DNA from: Bradyrhizobium sp. dw_411
Lineage (GTDB): Bacteria > Pseudomonadota > Alphaproteobacteria > Rhizobiales > Xanthobacteraceae
Reading direction: 5' to 3'
NCBI RefSeq assembly: GCF_018449695.1
Contig: NZ_JAAVUY010000001.1
Coordinates: 372,001 to 436,000 of the forward strand
Length of the DNA stretch: 64,000 bases
Both the position numbers and the translations under genes were made by a program. Below are positions 9,250 through 19,577 of this stretch, piece after piece. Position 1 is the first letter of the stretch. Every line of letters starts with the position of its first letter. The notes beneath the pieces are model-generated. The model was given only the letters and a program-made list of their open reading frames with translations. It was not told the DNA's origin and searched no databases.

Positions 9250-10833
9250 TTATCCCAACTTCGGATCCAGCGTGGTCGACCACAGCGCCACATCGGCGCG
9301 ATCGCGTAGCGTCACCGTCATCTGGCCGGTCGTGCCTTCGATCTGGACGTGACCGAAGAACTGCAGACCGGCGGAGGGCGGGGCATTCTGTTTGTCCGGA
9401 GCGGGAGCCTTGAAGTACTTCACCTCCGGCCCAAAGGTGTTGTCGAGTTCGCTCGGCCCGAATGTTCCGGCGTGCAAGGGGCCGGAAACGAATTCCCAGA
9501 ACGGCTCGAATTCCTGAAACTGCGCCTTGTCCGGATTGTAGTAGTGCGCGGCGGTGTAGTGCACATCCGCCGTCAGCCAAACGGTATTGGTTACGCCCGA
9601 CGTCTTGATGAAGCGCAGCACCTCGGCGATCTCAAGTTCGCGGCCACGTGCCGGGCCGTCGCCTTGCGCGAAGGCTTCCGAACCTTTTTTATGGTCGGCG
9701 TCGTCATAGACGATCAGGCTCAGCGGCATATCGGACGCGATCACCTTCCAGGTGGCGCGCGAATTCAACAGCGCGCGCTTGAGCCAGGCCAGTTGATCGG
9801 GACCGATGAAGTAGCTGTCCGGACCATAGGTGGTTTGCAGGTTCGGACCGTTGGGGCCGCGATAGCTGCGCTCATCCAGCATGAACACGTCGAGATGCGG
9901 CCCGTAGTTCAGGGTGCGATAGACCCGGCCCGGTTCGACGATGCTTTCGCGCATCGGATACATCTCGTGAAACGCGCGGCCGGCGCGCGCCGCGAGCAGC
10001 GCGATGTCGCGTTCCTTGTAGGCCGCGGGGAGTTGCTTGGATGCCGACCAGTTGTTGGTGACCTCGTGGTCGTCCCACTGCACGAAGATAGGCACCTCGG
10101 CATTGAAGGCGCGGACATTGTCGTCGAGCAAATTGTACTTATGCGCCGCTCGGTATTCGTCGAGTGTCTCGGCGACCTTTGCCTTCTCCGGGATTGTGAC
10201 ATTCTTCCATATTTTGCCGTCAGGCAGTTTCACCTCGGCGGAGATGATACCGTCGGCATAGATGGTGTCGCCGGAATGAAGCAGGAAGTCCGGCCGGTGC
10301 TTGCGCATGGTCGCGAAGGTGACCATGCCGCCGTCGTCGGGATTGATGCCCCAGCCCTGACCGGCGACGTCACCGCCCCAGACGAAGCTGACATTGCGCC
10401 GGTCAGCCGGCGCGGTACGGAAGCGGCCGATCGCCGGCTCACCGGAGACGTCGGTGTGCGATAGGTCGCGAAATTTGACGCGGTAGAAAATATCCTGCCC
10501 GGCCGGCAGATTTTCCAGCAGCATTTTCGCGGTGAAGTCGCTCTCGGGCAACGCCGCGATCGGCGGCAGAGCCCGCGCATTGGCAAAGGATTCGGTTGTC
10601 GCGACCTCGACCATCATTTGCGAGGGGCGGTCCGCACGCGCCCACACAACGCCGCCGTCGGTGCCGACATCGCCGGATTGCACGCCGTGGGTGATCTGCG
10701 GCCGGTCAGCCGCGCGGCTGAGATAGGGCATCGCGATGGTGCCCAGTGCGCCGGCGCCTGCCGTGGCGGCGGTCGAAAGAAAACGCCGGCGGGAAAGTCT
10801 CTGAGAAGTCCAGCGAGGAATCTTGACCGGCAT
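9250..10833 (-). CDS. phoD: Alkaline phosphatase D (PhoD-like phosphodiesterase), Tat-exported
   Basis: Periplasmic metallophosphoesterase of the PhoD family, which hydrolyses phosphomonoesters or diesters with Fe/Ca centres. From MPVKIPRWTS the 527-residue protein carries a Tat signal (SRRRFLSTAA followed by a hydrophobic stretch ending RAADRP). An N-terminal Ig-like PhoD_N domain is followed by the catalytic domain with HSGDTIYAD, QWDDHEVTNN and LDERSYRGPN and, later, WLTADVHYTA, the metal-binding and active-site motifs of the family. The frame is open to 10896, but GGGAG lies six bases before the ATG at 10831-10833. It is monocistronic and convergent with the response regulator gene. No Pho box is identified. 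Confidence 0.9.
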   Translation of the reverse strand: MPVKIPRWTSQRLSRRRFLSTAATAGAGALGTIAMPYLSRAADRPQITHGVQSGDVGTDGGVVWARADRPSQMMVEVATTESFANARALPPIAALPESDFTAKMLLENLPAGQDIFYRVKFRDLSHTDVSGEPAIGRFRTAPADRRNVSFVWGGDVAGQGWGINPDDGGMVTFATMRKHRPDFLLHSGDTIYADGIISAEVKLPDGKIWKNVTIPEKAKVAETLDEYRAAHKYNLLDDNVRAFNAEVPIFVQWDDHEVTNNWSASKQLPAAYKERDIALLAARAGRAFHEMYPMRESIVEPGRVYRTLNYGPHLDVFMLDERSYRGPNGPNLQTTYGPDSYFIGPDQLAWLKRALLNSRATWKVIASDMPLSLIVYDDADHKKGSEAFAQGDGPARGRELEIAEVLRFIKTSGVTNTVWLTADVHYTAAHYYNPDKAQFQEFEPFWEFVSGPLHAGTFGPSELDNTFGPEVKYFKAPAPDKQNAPPSAGLQFFGHVQIEGTTGQMTVTLRDRADVALWSTTLDPKLG

Positions 10834-10983
10834 GCGGGTCTCCCTGATCGATCGTCGGAATGCGCCGAGGCTGATGTGTCGAGTCTTGGGCGCCATGGCT
10901 TGCAGAGAAGGCTCGCAGACAGACCTAGGAGAATAGTGTGACAGTTCGATTGCAGCGGGCGCGGAGCCGGGGCCAGGAACTGC

Positions 10984-12402
10984 CTACAGCGTTCCGGTCG
11001 CGCGAAACTGGGCGCCAGCCCTCTGCAGATTTTGCGGCATGCTGATCAACAACGCCTTGCGGTCGGCGACGGCGTTGTGGAATTGCTCGAGTGCAATATT
11101 GAAGGCGGTCAACGCGCCTTCTTCGACCGCGCCATGCTCGAAGCTGATCAGCGTATCGCGCAATATGGTGTCAGCTTCGGCCTGCATGGTGTCGAGTTCT
11201 TCGATGGAATCGCTGCGGCGCGCGGCCGCGAGCATGTCCAGCAGGCGTTCGCGCAGCGACGAGTTGTTGTTGCGCTCGTCCTTTTTCAGATAACCTGCGA
11301 ACCACGCGCCGGCAGAGCCCGTCGCGGACAGCAACATCAGCCCCCACCAGATGTAATCGCTGTAGCGATCGAGGAAGCTCTTTTCCTCGCCGTCGACAAA
11401 GGCCGCGGCGCCCGGATGCACCGGGATCGCGGCATCCTTGTCGGTATCCGGCGTTTCAATCTTCGCCGCCAGCGGGAATTCGGACATCACCGATTGGCGG
11501 ATCGCAAACAATTGCCGGGTGAAGGCCGCGACCGTGGTTTCCGAGAGGTCCTTGCGCGCCACAATGTGGTGCGAGAAGCTGATCGTCTTGATCTCGTCGT
11601 CGGGCCGGTCGGGCGAGCCACCGAACGCGCCGGCAGGAATTTCCGCCGCCTCGTATGCCGGGTGATTTTGCGCAATAGCCTCGGCTGAATCGATCGCGAG
11701 GAAGGTCGGCGTGACCCCATCATGCGTCGAGGCCGCGATCGCCTCCGCGGTAATCTTGCTGTTGAGCGGGCCGGCGGCGATATAGGCATCCGCCTTCTGG
11801 CTGCGGACTGCGTCGGCGGCTTCGGGGGCGGGAAACTGAACGATCTCGACCTTGCTCGGGTCGACGCCATATTGCTGCAGGATCACCTTGAGCAGATTGA
11901 CATTGGCTGGAGTGCGGCCGACGACGCCGATGCGACGCCCGGCGAGTTGCGCAATCTTGGTGATCTTCGGCGCGGCCTTCTTGCCTTTGACTTTCACCGG
12001 TGCGGGCACCCACAGCACCGCGACGTTCTTGCGCAGCGTCGCCACCGCCTGCGCAGTTTTCGGCACATCGAGATCGCCACGGATGATCGCAAGATCGGTC
12101 TTGCTGTCGGCGAGCAGATCACCGCTAGCGGTCGGGCCATCGGTCTGCAGCGGGCGCAAGCGGATGTGACTGTGTGTCTGGTTGAAGGCCTGCGTCAGCG
12201 CCTGAACAACCTTGACGTCATCGCTATTGGCTGGACCAACCGCGATCCGCAACGTCACCGGCCGCGACGCAAAATAATAGCCACCCGCCAGCGAGCCGAC
12301 GATGGCCAGGACTCCGGCCAGCGTGATGAACATCATCCGGCGCTTCGCCGAGCGTGGCGAGGGCGTCGAAAGTTGTTCGGCGAGGTTAGGGCCGTCGGTC
12401 AT
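10984..12402 (-). CDS. TAXI family TRAP-type solute-binding protein, membrane-anchored
   Basis: A 472-residue protein (from MTDGPNLAEQ) of the TAXI family, the binding subunits of TRAP-T transporters. One N-terminal helix (MMFITLAGVLAIVGSLAGGYYF) anchors it. The binding fold runs from about residue 50 to 330 (LRIAVGPANSDD at its start, RIGVVGRTPANVNLLK and IVGRTP-like turns inside). Unlike simple TAXI proteins it has a second helix near residue 360-385 (YIWWGLMLLSATGSAGAWFAGYL) and a charged helical tail of about 90 residues. No TRAP permease subunit lies in the window, so the partner is distant or the protein is a sensor. An upstream in-frame start at 12471 is possible. Confidence 0.82.
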   Translation of the reverse strand: MTDGPNLAEQLSTPSPRSAKRRMMFITLAGVLAIVGSLAGGYYFASRPVTLRIAVGPANSDDVKVVQALTQAFNQTHSHIRLRPLQTDGPTASGDLLADSKTDLAIIRGDLDVPKTAQAVATLRKNVAVLWVPAPVKVKGKKAAPKITKIAQLAGRRIGVVGRTPANVNLLKVILQQYGVDPSKVEIVQFPAPEAADAVRSQKADAYIAAGPLNSKITAEAIAASTHDGVTPTFLAIDSAEAIAQNHPAYEAAEIPAGAFGGSPDRPDDEIKTISFSHHIVARKDLSETTVAAFTRQLFAIRQSVMSEFPLAAKIETPDTDKDAAIPVHPGAAAFVDGEEKSFLDRYSDYIWWGLMLLSATGSAGAWFAGYLKKDERNNNSSLRERLLDMLAAARRSDSIEELDTMQAEADTILRDTLISFEHGAVEEGALTAFNIALEQFHNAVADRKALLISMPQNLQRAGAQFRATGTL

Positions 12403-12601
12403 CGATCTGGAAAACAATCGTTTGAGGTCCAATGTCGTGTTGCCGAGGCGATTAGGCTCATATTGTAGCAAATTTCCCGCCGCCGTGGGGTTACAACCGC
12501 GTCATGGTTACCGTTGGCGCCCCCGCGAGGTCCTATTTTGAAATGGATCCAAAGGGTTAGGTTCAGTGTTAGGATAAAGTTCGGACCAAATGGAGGCCAT
12601 C

Positions 12602-12907
12602 ATGGCGGAGCGGCTGTCGGCGGAAGCGCGAAAATCGGCCCTGAAAGAGTTGCCCGGTTGGACCGAGACAACCGGCCGCGAAGCGATCGAGCGGACCTTC
12701 GTTTTCAAGGATTTCAACGAGGCGTTCGGGTTCATGACCCGCGCCGCTTTGGTCGCCGAGAAGAGCGACCATCATCCGGAATGGCGCAACGTTTACAAGA
12801 CGGTAGAAGTGGTTCTGGTGACCCATGATGCCGGAGGCGTCACCGCGCTGGATATTGCGCTGGCCAAGGCTATGAACGCCATCGCGGGCCAGTTCGGGGT
12901 GGCCTGA
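12602..12907 (+). CDS. phhB: Pterin-4a-carbinolamine dehydratase
   Basis: 4a-hydroxytetrahydrobiopterin dehydratase (PCD/DCoH family), which recycles the pterin cofactor used by aromatic amino-acid hydroxylases. The 101-residue protein contains the family motif EKSDHHPEW with the paired histidines of the active site, followed by [20 protein letters not shown], where the third catalytic His lies in VTHD. Length is typical. GGAGG at 12592-12596 is five bases before the ATG at 12602, so I prefer this to the ATG at 12590. No phenylalanine hydroxylase is encoded nearby. The gene is divergent from the TAXI gene and precedes the DUF1232 gene. Confidence 0.92.
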   Translation: MAERLSAEARKSALKELPGWTETTGREAIERTFVFKDFNEAFGFMTRAALVAEKSDHHPEWRNVYKTVEVVLVTHDAGGVTALDIALAKAMNAIAGQFGVA

Positions 12908-13034
12908 TCGGGTCGCGCGCCAGCAAATTTTGCAAATCTTGCGGCGTCGATGCGACATCACCAGCTTGAGGGGGTATTCGCCGCGGCGACCGGCCGCAGC
13001 CTCAAGGGGAGGCAGTCTTAAGGAGAGTCTGGCG

Positions 13035-13409
13035 ATGATGTCGGAACATACCGTGGGCTTTGAGCCGGCCGAGGAGCTGGCGAAAGACCGCGAAAGCGTG
13101 CGCCGGCGCTTCTGGAAGAAGCTGAAGCGCGTCGCGGTCAGGCTGCCGTTCGCCGAGGATTTGCTGAGCGCCTATTACTGCGCGTTCGACAAAGAGACCC
13201 CGCGCCACGTCCAGGCAGCGCTGCTCGGCGCCATCGCCTATTTCATTCTGCCGTTCGATTTCATCCCGGACATGCTGCCGGTGCTCGGTTTCACCGACGA
13301 CGCCGCGGTGCTTGCCACTGCGATCCGGATGGTCGCGGTTCACATCAAGCCGGAACATCGCGATGCCGCGCGTGCCGCGCTCAAGCGTGGGATCGAGCCG
13401 GAACAATAG
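13035..13409 (+). CDS. YkvA family (DUF1232) protein
   Basis: A 124-residue protein with the DUF1232/YkvA core: a helix and short hydrophobic hairpin around residues 60-95 containing LGAIAYFILPFDFIPDMLPVLGFTDD. The Pro-Asp-rich IPD..P..GFTDD pattern defines the family, whose role is unknown; some members associate with membranes. The N-terminus is charged (AKDRESVRRRFWKKLKR). AAGGAG ends about ten bases before the ATG at 13035; a second ATG follows at 13038. An open frame extends upstream to 12930 without support. The gene is convergent with the quinone oxidoreductase gene 15 bases away. Confidence 0.87.
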   Translation: MMSEHTVGFEPAEELAKDRESVRRRFWKKLKRVAVRLPFAEDLLSAYYCAFDKETPRHVQAALLGAIAYFILPFDFIPDMLPVLGFTDDAAVLATAIRMVAVHIKPEHRDAARAALKRGIEPEQ

Positions 13410-13424
13410 CCGCCGCGTTTTGCA

Positions 13425-14399
13425 TCAGGGATGCAGGATCACCTTGCCCATCGCCTTGCGGCCCGCGAGCACTTTCAGCGCGTCGGCGGTTTGCGCCAGC
13501 GGGAAGGTGCGATCGACATGCGATGAGATCTTGCCCTCCGCGGTCCACTTCACCAGCTTTTCCAGATTGGCGCGGTTCTTCTCCGGATTGATACGCGCCC
13601 ACGCGCCCCAGAATACGCCGCGAATATCGCAGCCTTTCAAAAGCGCCAGATTGAGCGGCATTTTCGGAATGTCGCCGGCGGCGAATCCGATCACCAGGAA
13701 ACGGCCTTCCCATGCGATCGAGCGCAGCGCCGCTTCGGCATAGCTGCCGCCGACCGGATCGAAAATAATATCGGCGCCCTTGCCGCCGGTGAGCCGGCGC
13801 AGGCCTTCCTTGAGATCTTCAGTGGTGTAGTTCAGGCCCAGCTCCGCGCCATGCGCCTTGGCGAATTCGAGTTTCTCCTCGGATGAAGCGCAGGCGATCA
13901 CCTTCAGGCCCATCAATTTACCCAGCTCACAGGCCGCGAGACCGGTGCCGCCGGCGGCGCCGAGAACCGCCAGCGTCTCGCCGGGTTTGGGGCTGGCGCG
14001 ATCTTCCAGCGCATGCAGCGCGGTGCCGTAGATGATGATGATTCCGGCGGCGCGATCGAAATCGAGATTGTCGGGAATTTTCACGATCGAACTCGCCGGC
14101 AGCGCGATCTTCTCGCGCGCACCATTATGGCCGCACGACGCCACCACGCGGTCGCCAACCCTGAGATCGGTAACCCCTGCACCAACGCTCTCGATGATCC
14201 CGGCGACTTCCGCCGCCGGTGAAAACGGAAACGGCGGCTTGATCTGGTATTTGCCCTGGATCATCAGCAGGTCGAAGAAATTCAGCGCCGCGGCTTTGAT
14301 CGCGATGACCGCCTCATTGGGTCCCGCCACCGGATCTGGCACATCGGCCAATACGAGATCGTCGGGTCCGCAATATTGCGAGCAGAGAATGGCTTTCAT
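13425..14399 (-). CDS. NADPH:quinone oxidoreductase family (MDR, zinc-free)
   Basis: A 324-residue medium-chain dehydrogenase/reductase of the quinone oxidoreductase (QOR/zeta-crystallin) type, reducing quinones or enones with NADPH. The N-terminal catalytic domain begins MKAILCSQYCGPDDL; the Rossmann motif VLGAAGGTGLAA (about residues 145-156) binds NADPH, and the family segment GADIIFDPVGG follows. The structural-zinc cysteine cluster of alcohol dehydrogenases is absent, as expected for QOR. The frame is open to 14558, but homology starts at the ATG at 14397-14399. It is a single gene, convergent with the DUF1232 gene and divergent from the IalB-like gene. Confidence 0.9.
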   Translation of the reverse strand: MKAILCSQYCGPDDLVLADVPDPVAGPNEAVIAIKAAALNFFDLLMIQGKYQIKPPFPFSPAAEVAGIIESVGAGVTDLRVGDRVVASCGHNGAREKIALPASSIVKIPDNLDFDRAAGIIIIYGTALHALEDRASPKPGETLAVLGAAGGTGLAACELGKLMGLKVIACASSEEKLEFAKAHGAELGLNYTTEDLKEGLRRLTGGKGADIIFDPVGGSYAEAALRSIAWEGRFLVIGFAAGDIPKMPLNLALLKGCDIRGVFWGAWARINPEKNRANLEKLVKWTAEGKISSHVDRTFPLAQTADALKVLAGRKAMGKVILHP

Positions 14400-14647
14400 G
14401 AAGACACCTGCGTTTTGGGCGGCACGATATTTGTCAGCTTCATGCCGGATTTGAAGCCGGGCTACAATCTGATTCGGGTATCGGCTTCCGGCGAGATCGC
14501 GGTGCGGACACGTGGCGACAACCTGTCCCTGTTCACATGCGGCTAACTGCCTTCCCAAAAAAGCATTTCCCGGCTATCCATCGCTGCTGTGACGATGCGA
14601 GACCGGGCCATCTTCCAGTCACAATGATGGGGGAACCAGACTTGGTG

Positions 14648-15247
14648 ATGTCCGTGCGGCAAATGCTGACAGCGCTGGTGGCGATCGTGCTGGTGTGCGG
14701 GGCTATGAGCCTTGCGCAGGCCCAGAGCACATCGTCGAAAGGCACCGCCAAGCCGGCGGCGCCTGCGCCAGCCCCGGCTGTTGCGGCCGCGGGCGGTGCG
14801 GAGCCGACACTGGTCGGTCAGTTCGGTACCTGGGGCGCCTACACTGCGACACCGAACGGCAAGAAGGTTTGTTTCGCGCTGGCCAAACCCTCATCATCGA
14901 AAACCAATCCGCCGAATCGTCCGCGCGACCCGGCCTATGCGTTTGTCTCGACGCGCCCGGCCGAAAAGGTCAGCAACGAAGTCTCGATCATGATCGGTTA
15001 CACGCTGAAGCCGGGCTCGGAATCGACGCTCGAGGTCGGTGGCGGTTCCTATGCGATGTACACCCAGGGCGATGGCCTCTGGATCAAGAACGCCGCCGAG
15101 GAAGAGCGGATGGTTGATGCGATGCGCAAATCGGCCGATGTCACCGTCAAGGGCGTGTCGGCAAAAGGTACCGAGACCACCGATACCTTCTCGCTGAAGG
15201 GCCTTGCCCAGGCGCTCGACCGGCTGGCGCAGGATTGCAGGCGTTAA
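14648..15247 (+). CDS. Invasion-associated locus B (IalB) family exported protein
   Basis: A 199-residue secreted or periplasmic protein of the IalB family, named from Bartonella but widespread in rhizobia, where it has no proven role. It has a signal peptide (residues 1-24, ending SLAQAQ), a short Ala/Pro linker and then the domain starting VGQFGTWGAYTA, with KVCFALAKP carrying the first conserved Cys and RLAQDCRR at the C-terminus the second, probably a disulfide pair. The ATG at 14648 is used because the signal peptide follows directly; GGGGGA lies about ten bases upstream. Upstream ATGs in frame (14537, 14624, 14627) are less likely. Confidence 0.88.
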   Translation: MSVRQMLTALVAIVLVCGAMSLAQAQSTSSKGTAKPAAPAPAPAVAAAGGAEPTLVGQFGTWGAYTATPNGKKVCFALAKPSSSKTNPPNRPRDPAYAFVSTRPAEKVSNEVSIMIGYTLKPGSESTLEVGGGSYAMYTQGDGLWIKNAAEEERMVDAMRKSADVTVKGVSAKGTETTDTFSLKGLAQALDRLAQDCRR

Positions 15248-15319
15248 CGGGCCTTTTCACCTCTAAATGGCTGCATTTGGTGGCTTTCCAGCGGACCCTG
15301 GAAGGCCTATTTGAGGGCC

Positions 15320-16561
15320 ATGAGCGAAACAATGATCAGCACGTCCATCGAAGCCGGCCGCGCCGCCGATGCGTCCCAGAACGCGCCTTTGGAAAAGGTC
15401 GCGCTGGAAACCTATGTGCCACCGGCCAAGCCGTCGCTGGTCGGATTGTCACGCGCCGAGATCGCCGAGCAACTCGGGGCGATTGGCGTGGCGCCAGCGC
15501 AGCGCAAGATGCGCGTGCAGCAATTGTGGCACTGGATCTATGTCCGCGGCGCGCAAGAGTTTGCGCAGATGACCAGCATTTCCAAGGGAATGCGCAGCGA
15601 ACTTGAGCAGCATTTCACGGTCGCGCGCCCCGAAGTGGTCGCGGAGCAGATATCCAACGACGGCACCCGCAAATGGTTGTTGCGGTTGCCGAGCGGCGAC
15701 ACGCTCGAGAAGGCGCATGAGGTCGAGTGCGTCTACATTCCGGAAACCGATCGCGGCACGTTGTGCGTCTCCTCGCAGGTCGGCTGCACGCTGACTTGCT
15801 CATTCTGCCACACCGGCACACAGCGGCTGGTGCGCAATCTCACCGCGGGTGAAATCGTCGGCCAGATCATGGTGGCGCGCGATCGTCTCAACGACTGGGC
15901 CGACCGCGAAACCCCGACCGGCAGCCGCCTCGTCACCAATGTGGTGATGATGGGCATGGGCGAGCCGCTGTATAATTTCGACGCGGTGCGCGATGCGCTG
16001 TTGATCGTCGCCGACAATGAAGGCATCGGCATTTCCCGGCGCCGCATCACGCTGTCGACCTCGGGCGTGGTGCCGAACATCATCCGGACCGGCGACGAAA
16101 TCGGTGTCATGCTCGCGATCTCGCTGCATGCTGTGCGCGACGAATTGCGCAACGAACTGGTGCCGCTGAATCGGAAATACCCGATCGCCGAATTGCTGCA
16201 GGCCTGCCGCGACTATCCGGGCTCCTCCAATGCGCGGCGCATCACCTTCGAATATGTGATGCTCAAGGGCGTCAATGATTCACTCGACGATGCCAAACTG
16301 CTGGTGAAGCTCCTGAAGGGCATTCCGGCCAAGATCAATCTCATTCCGTTCAATCCGTGGCCGGGTACCCGCTACGAATGTTCGGACTGGGATCAGATCG
16401 AAAAGTTCTCCGAATATGTTTTCAACGCCGGCTACTCCTCGCCGGTGCGCACACCGCGCGGTCGCGATATCCTGGCCGCTTGCGGCCAGTTGAAATCGGA
16501 GACCGAGAAACTGTCGGTGCGCGAGCGGCAGGCGCTGCGTGCCATGGCGATGACGGATTGA
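15320..16561 (+). CDS. rlmN: Dual-specificity rRNA/tRNA methyltransferase RlmN
   Basis: Radical-SAM enzyme that methylates C2 of A2503 in 23S rRNA and A37 in some tRNAs, in the cytoplasm. The 413-residue protein has the CxxxCxxC cluster in [12 protein letters not shown] (C156, C160, C163), the SAM-contact motif [14 protein letters not shown] and the downstream segments [10 protein letters not shown] and [13 protein letters not shown]. The cysteine that forms the protein-RNA intermediate is expected in the late segment [12 protein letters not shown]. It is slightly longer at the N-terminus than E. coli RlmN, as usual in alphaproteobacteria. TTGAGGG just before the ATG at 15320 is a usable ribosome-binding site. 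Monocistronic, followed by a family A repeat. Confidence 0.97.
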   Translation: MSETMISTSIEAGRAADASQNAPLEKVALETYVPPAKPSLVGLSRAEIAEQLGAIGVAPAQRKMRVQQLWHWIYVRGAQEFAQMTSISKGMRSELEQHFTVARPEVVAEQISNDGTRKWLLRLPSGDTLEKAHEVECVYIPETDRGTLCVSSQVGCTLTCSFCHTGTQRLVRNLTAGEIVGQIMVARDRLNDWADRETPTGSRLVTNVVMMGMGEPLYNFDAVRDALLIVADNEGIGISRRRITLSTSGVVPNIIRTGDEIGVMLAISLHAVRDELRNELVPLNRKYPIAELLQACRDYPGSSNARRITFEYVMLKGVNDSLDDAKLLVKLLKGIPAKINLIPFNPWPGTRYECSDWDQIEKFSEYVFNAGYSSPVRTPRGRDILAACGQLKSETEKLSVRERQALRAMAMTD

Positions 16562-16626
16562 TCGGCGTGACGCGATTCATGCTCGGCCCATCCTTCAGAA
16601 AGAGCAGGCAACACCATTCAAATTCC

Positions 16627-16707
16627 GTCATTCCGGGATGGTGCGCCAGCACCAGACCCGGAATCTCGAGATTCCGGGTTCGATGCTTTGCATCGCCCCG
16701 GAATGAC
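16627..16707. repeat. Palindromic intergenic repeat, family A, copy 2
   Basis: Same plan as 4299-4379: GTCATTCCGG ... CCGGAATGAC ends and the core GGAATCTCGAGATTCC. The first inner hairpin here is GGTGC-GCCA-GCACC instead of GGTCC-GAA-GGACC, so both sides of the stem changed together. The third hairpin is GATGC-TTT-GCATC. It lies after rlmN and just before the next gene. Confidence 0.85.
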
Positions 16708-16727
16708 AGCGATTTTGGTTTGACCTA

Positions 16728-17237
16728 ATGGCGCTGATCGGCCGCTTGTTTGTCATTCTGTTCGGATTTTTCGCGGCCTGTCTGGTGGCGGGAATGATCG
16801 TCGTCGCCGCGGTGCTGTTTCCGGAATTCAGCGATCTCGGAATTCGGCCCGTTGATCAGGACGCAATAAATGTCGTGATCGGCTTTGGCTTCATCTTTGT
16901 CAGCGGCTTTGCGCTGCTGCCGGCGATGATCGTGGTCTTGATCACCGAGGCGTTTTATATCCGGGGCGCGCTGACCTATGCGGTCGGTGGCGGCATTGTT
17001 GGTCTGGCCTGCTATCTCGGCTTGATTCCGTTCGATACCGAGACGCTGCGTTTCGATGGCATCGTGCGGCGTCACCTCGAAATCATGACCGGCGCGGGGA
17101 TCGTCGCGGGCGCGATCTACTGGATGATCGCGGGCCGTAACGCCGGCGCATGGCGCGAACCGCGGCGTCCGCTGCGGCTGCCGCCGCCACTGCCGGCGCA
17201 TTCACCCCCGCCGCCGGATTCGCCCCCGTCATCCTGA
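16728..17237 (+). CDS. Small integral membrane protein, function unknown
   Basis: A 169-residue protein with four hydrophobic segments (about residues 5-30, 45-72, 82-98 and 118-132) and a Pro-rich cytoplasmic-type tail (PRRPLRLPPPLPAHSPPPPDS). I do not recognise a named family; similar short membrane proteins are common next to rlmN in Bradyrhizobium-like genomes, which is recollection rather than a search result. The ATG at 16728 is the only sensible start before the first helix. It precedes the PAP2 phosphatase gene by 59 bases on the same strand and may be co-transcribed with it. Confidence 0.78.
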   Translation: MALIGRLFVILFGFFAACLVAGMIVVAAVLFPEFSDLGIRPVDQDAINVVIGFGFIFVSGFALLPAMIVVLITEAFYIRGALTYAVGGGIVGLACYLGLIPFDTETLRFDGIVRRHLEIMTGAGIVAGAIYWMIAGRNAGAWREPRRPLRLPPPLPAHSPPPPDSPPSS

Positions 17238-17296
17238 AGTACCAGCTCTTCACCGCGGCCTTTTCATCATCATCTCCCTCGGCTAAACCCCGCGCC

Positions 17297-19460
<2,164 letters not shown>

Positions 19461-19477
19461 AGCGATTCAACGCCTTC

Positions 19478-19503
19478 GTCGTCCCCGCGTACGCGTGGAC
19501 GAC
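19478..19503. repeat. Short inverted repeat after argG
   Basis: GTCGTCC...GGACGAC arms flank a 12-base middle (CCGCGTACGCGT), itself largely self-complementary. A related hairpin, GTCGTCCCTGC-GTTC-GCAGGGACGAC, sits after leuB at 38746-38771. Both lie between convergent genes just past a stop codon. Confidence 0.55.
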
Positions 19504-19524
19504 ACGTTGAGATAATACGCATCA

Positions 19525-19555
19525 AAAAATGGCCGGGATTTCTCCCGGCCATTTT
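19525..19555. terminator. Bidirectional rho-independent terminator between argG and the OmpA-family gene
   Basis: AAAAATGGCCGGGA-TTTC-TCCCGGCCATTTT forms a stem of 8 GC-rich pairs extended by A-T pairs. It has A-runs on the left and T-runs on the right, so it works on both strands. It sits 65 bases after the argG stop and 23 bases before the end of the convergent OmpA gene. Confidence 0.85.
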
Positions 19556-19577
19556 CATTTCTGCAAAGACCTCACTC

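Noticed and set aside
9349..10464. 371-codon open frame opposite the PhoD gene
   Set aside because: Antisense shadow; PhoD motifs on the minus strand are unambiguous.
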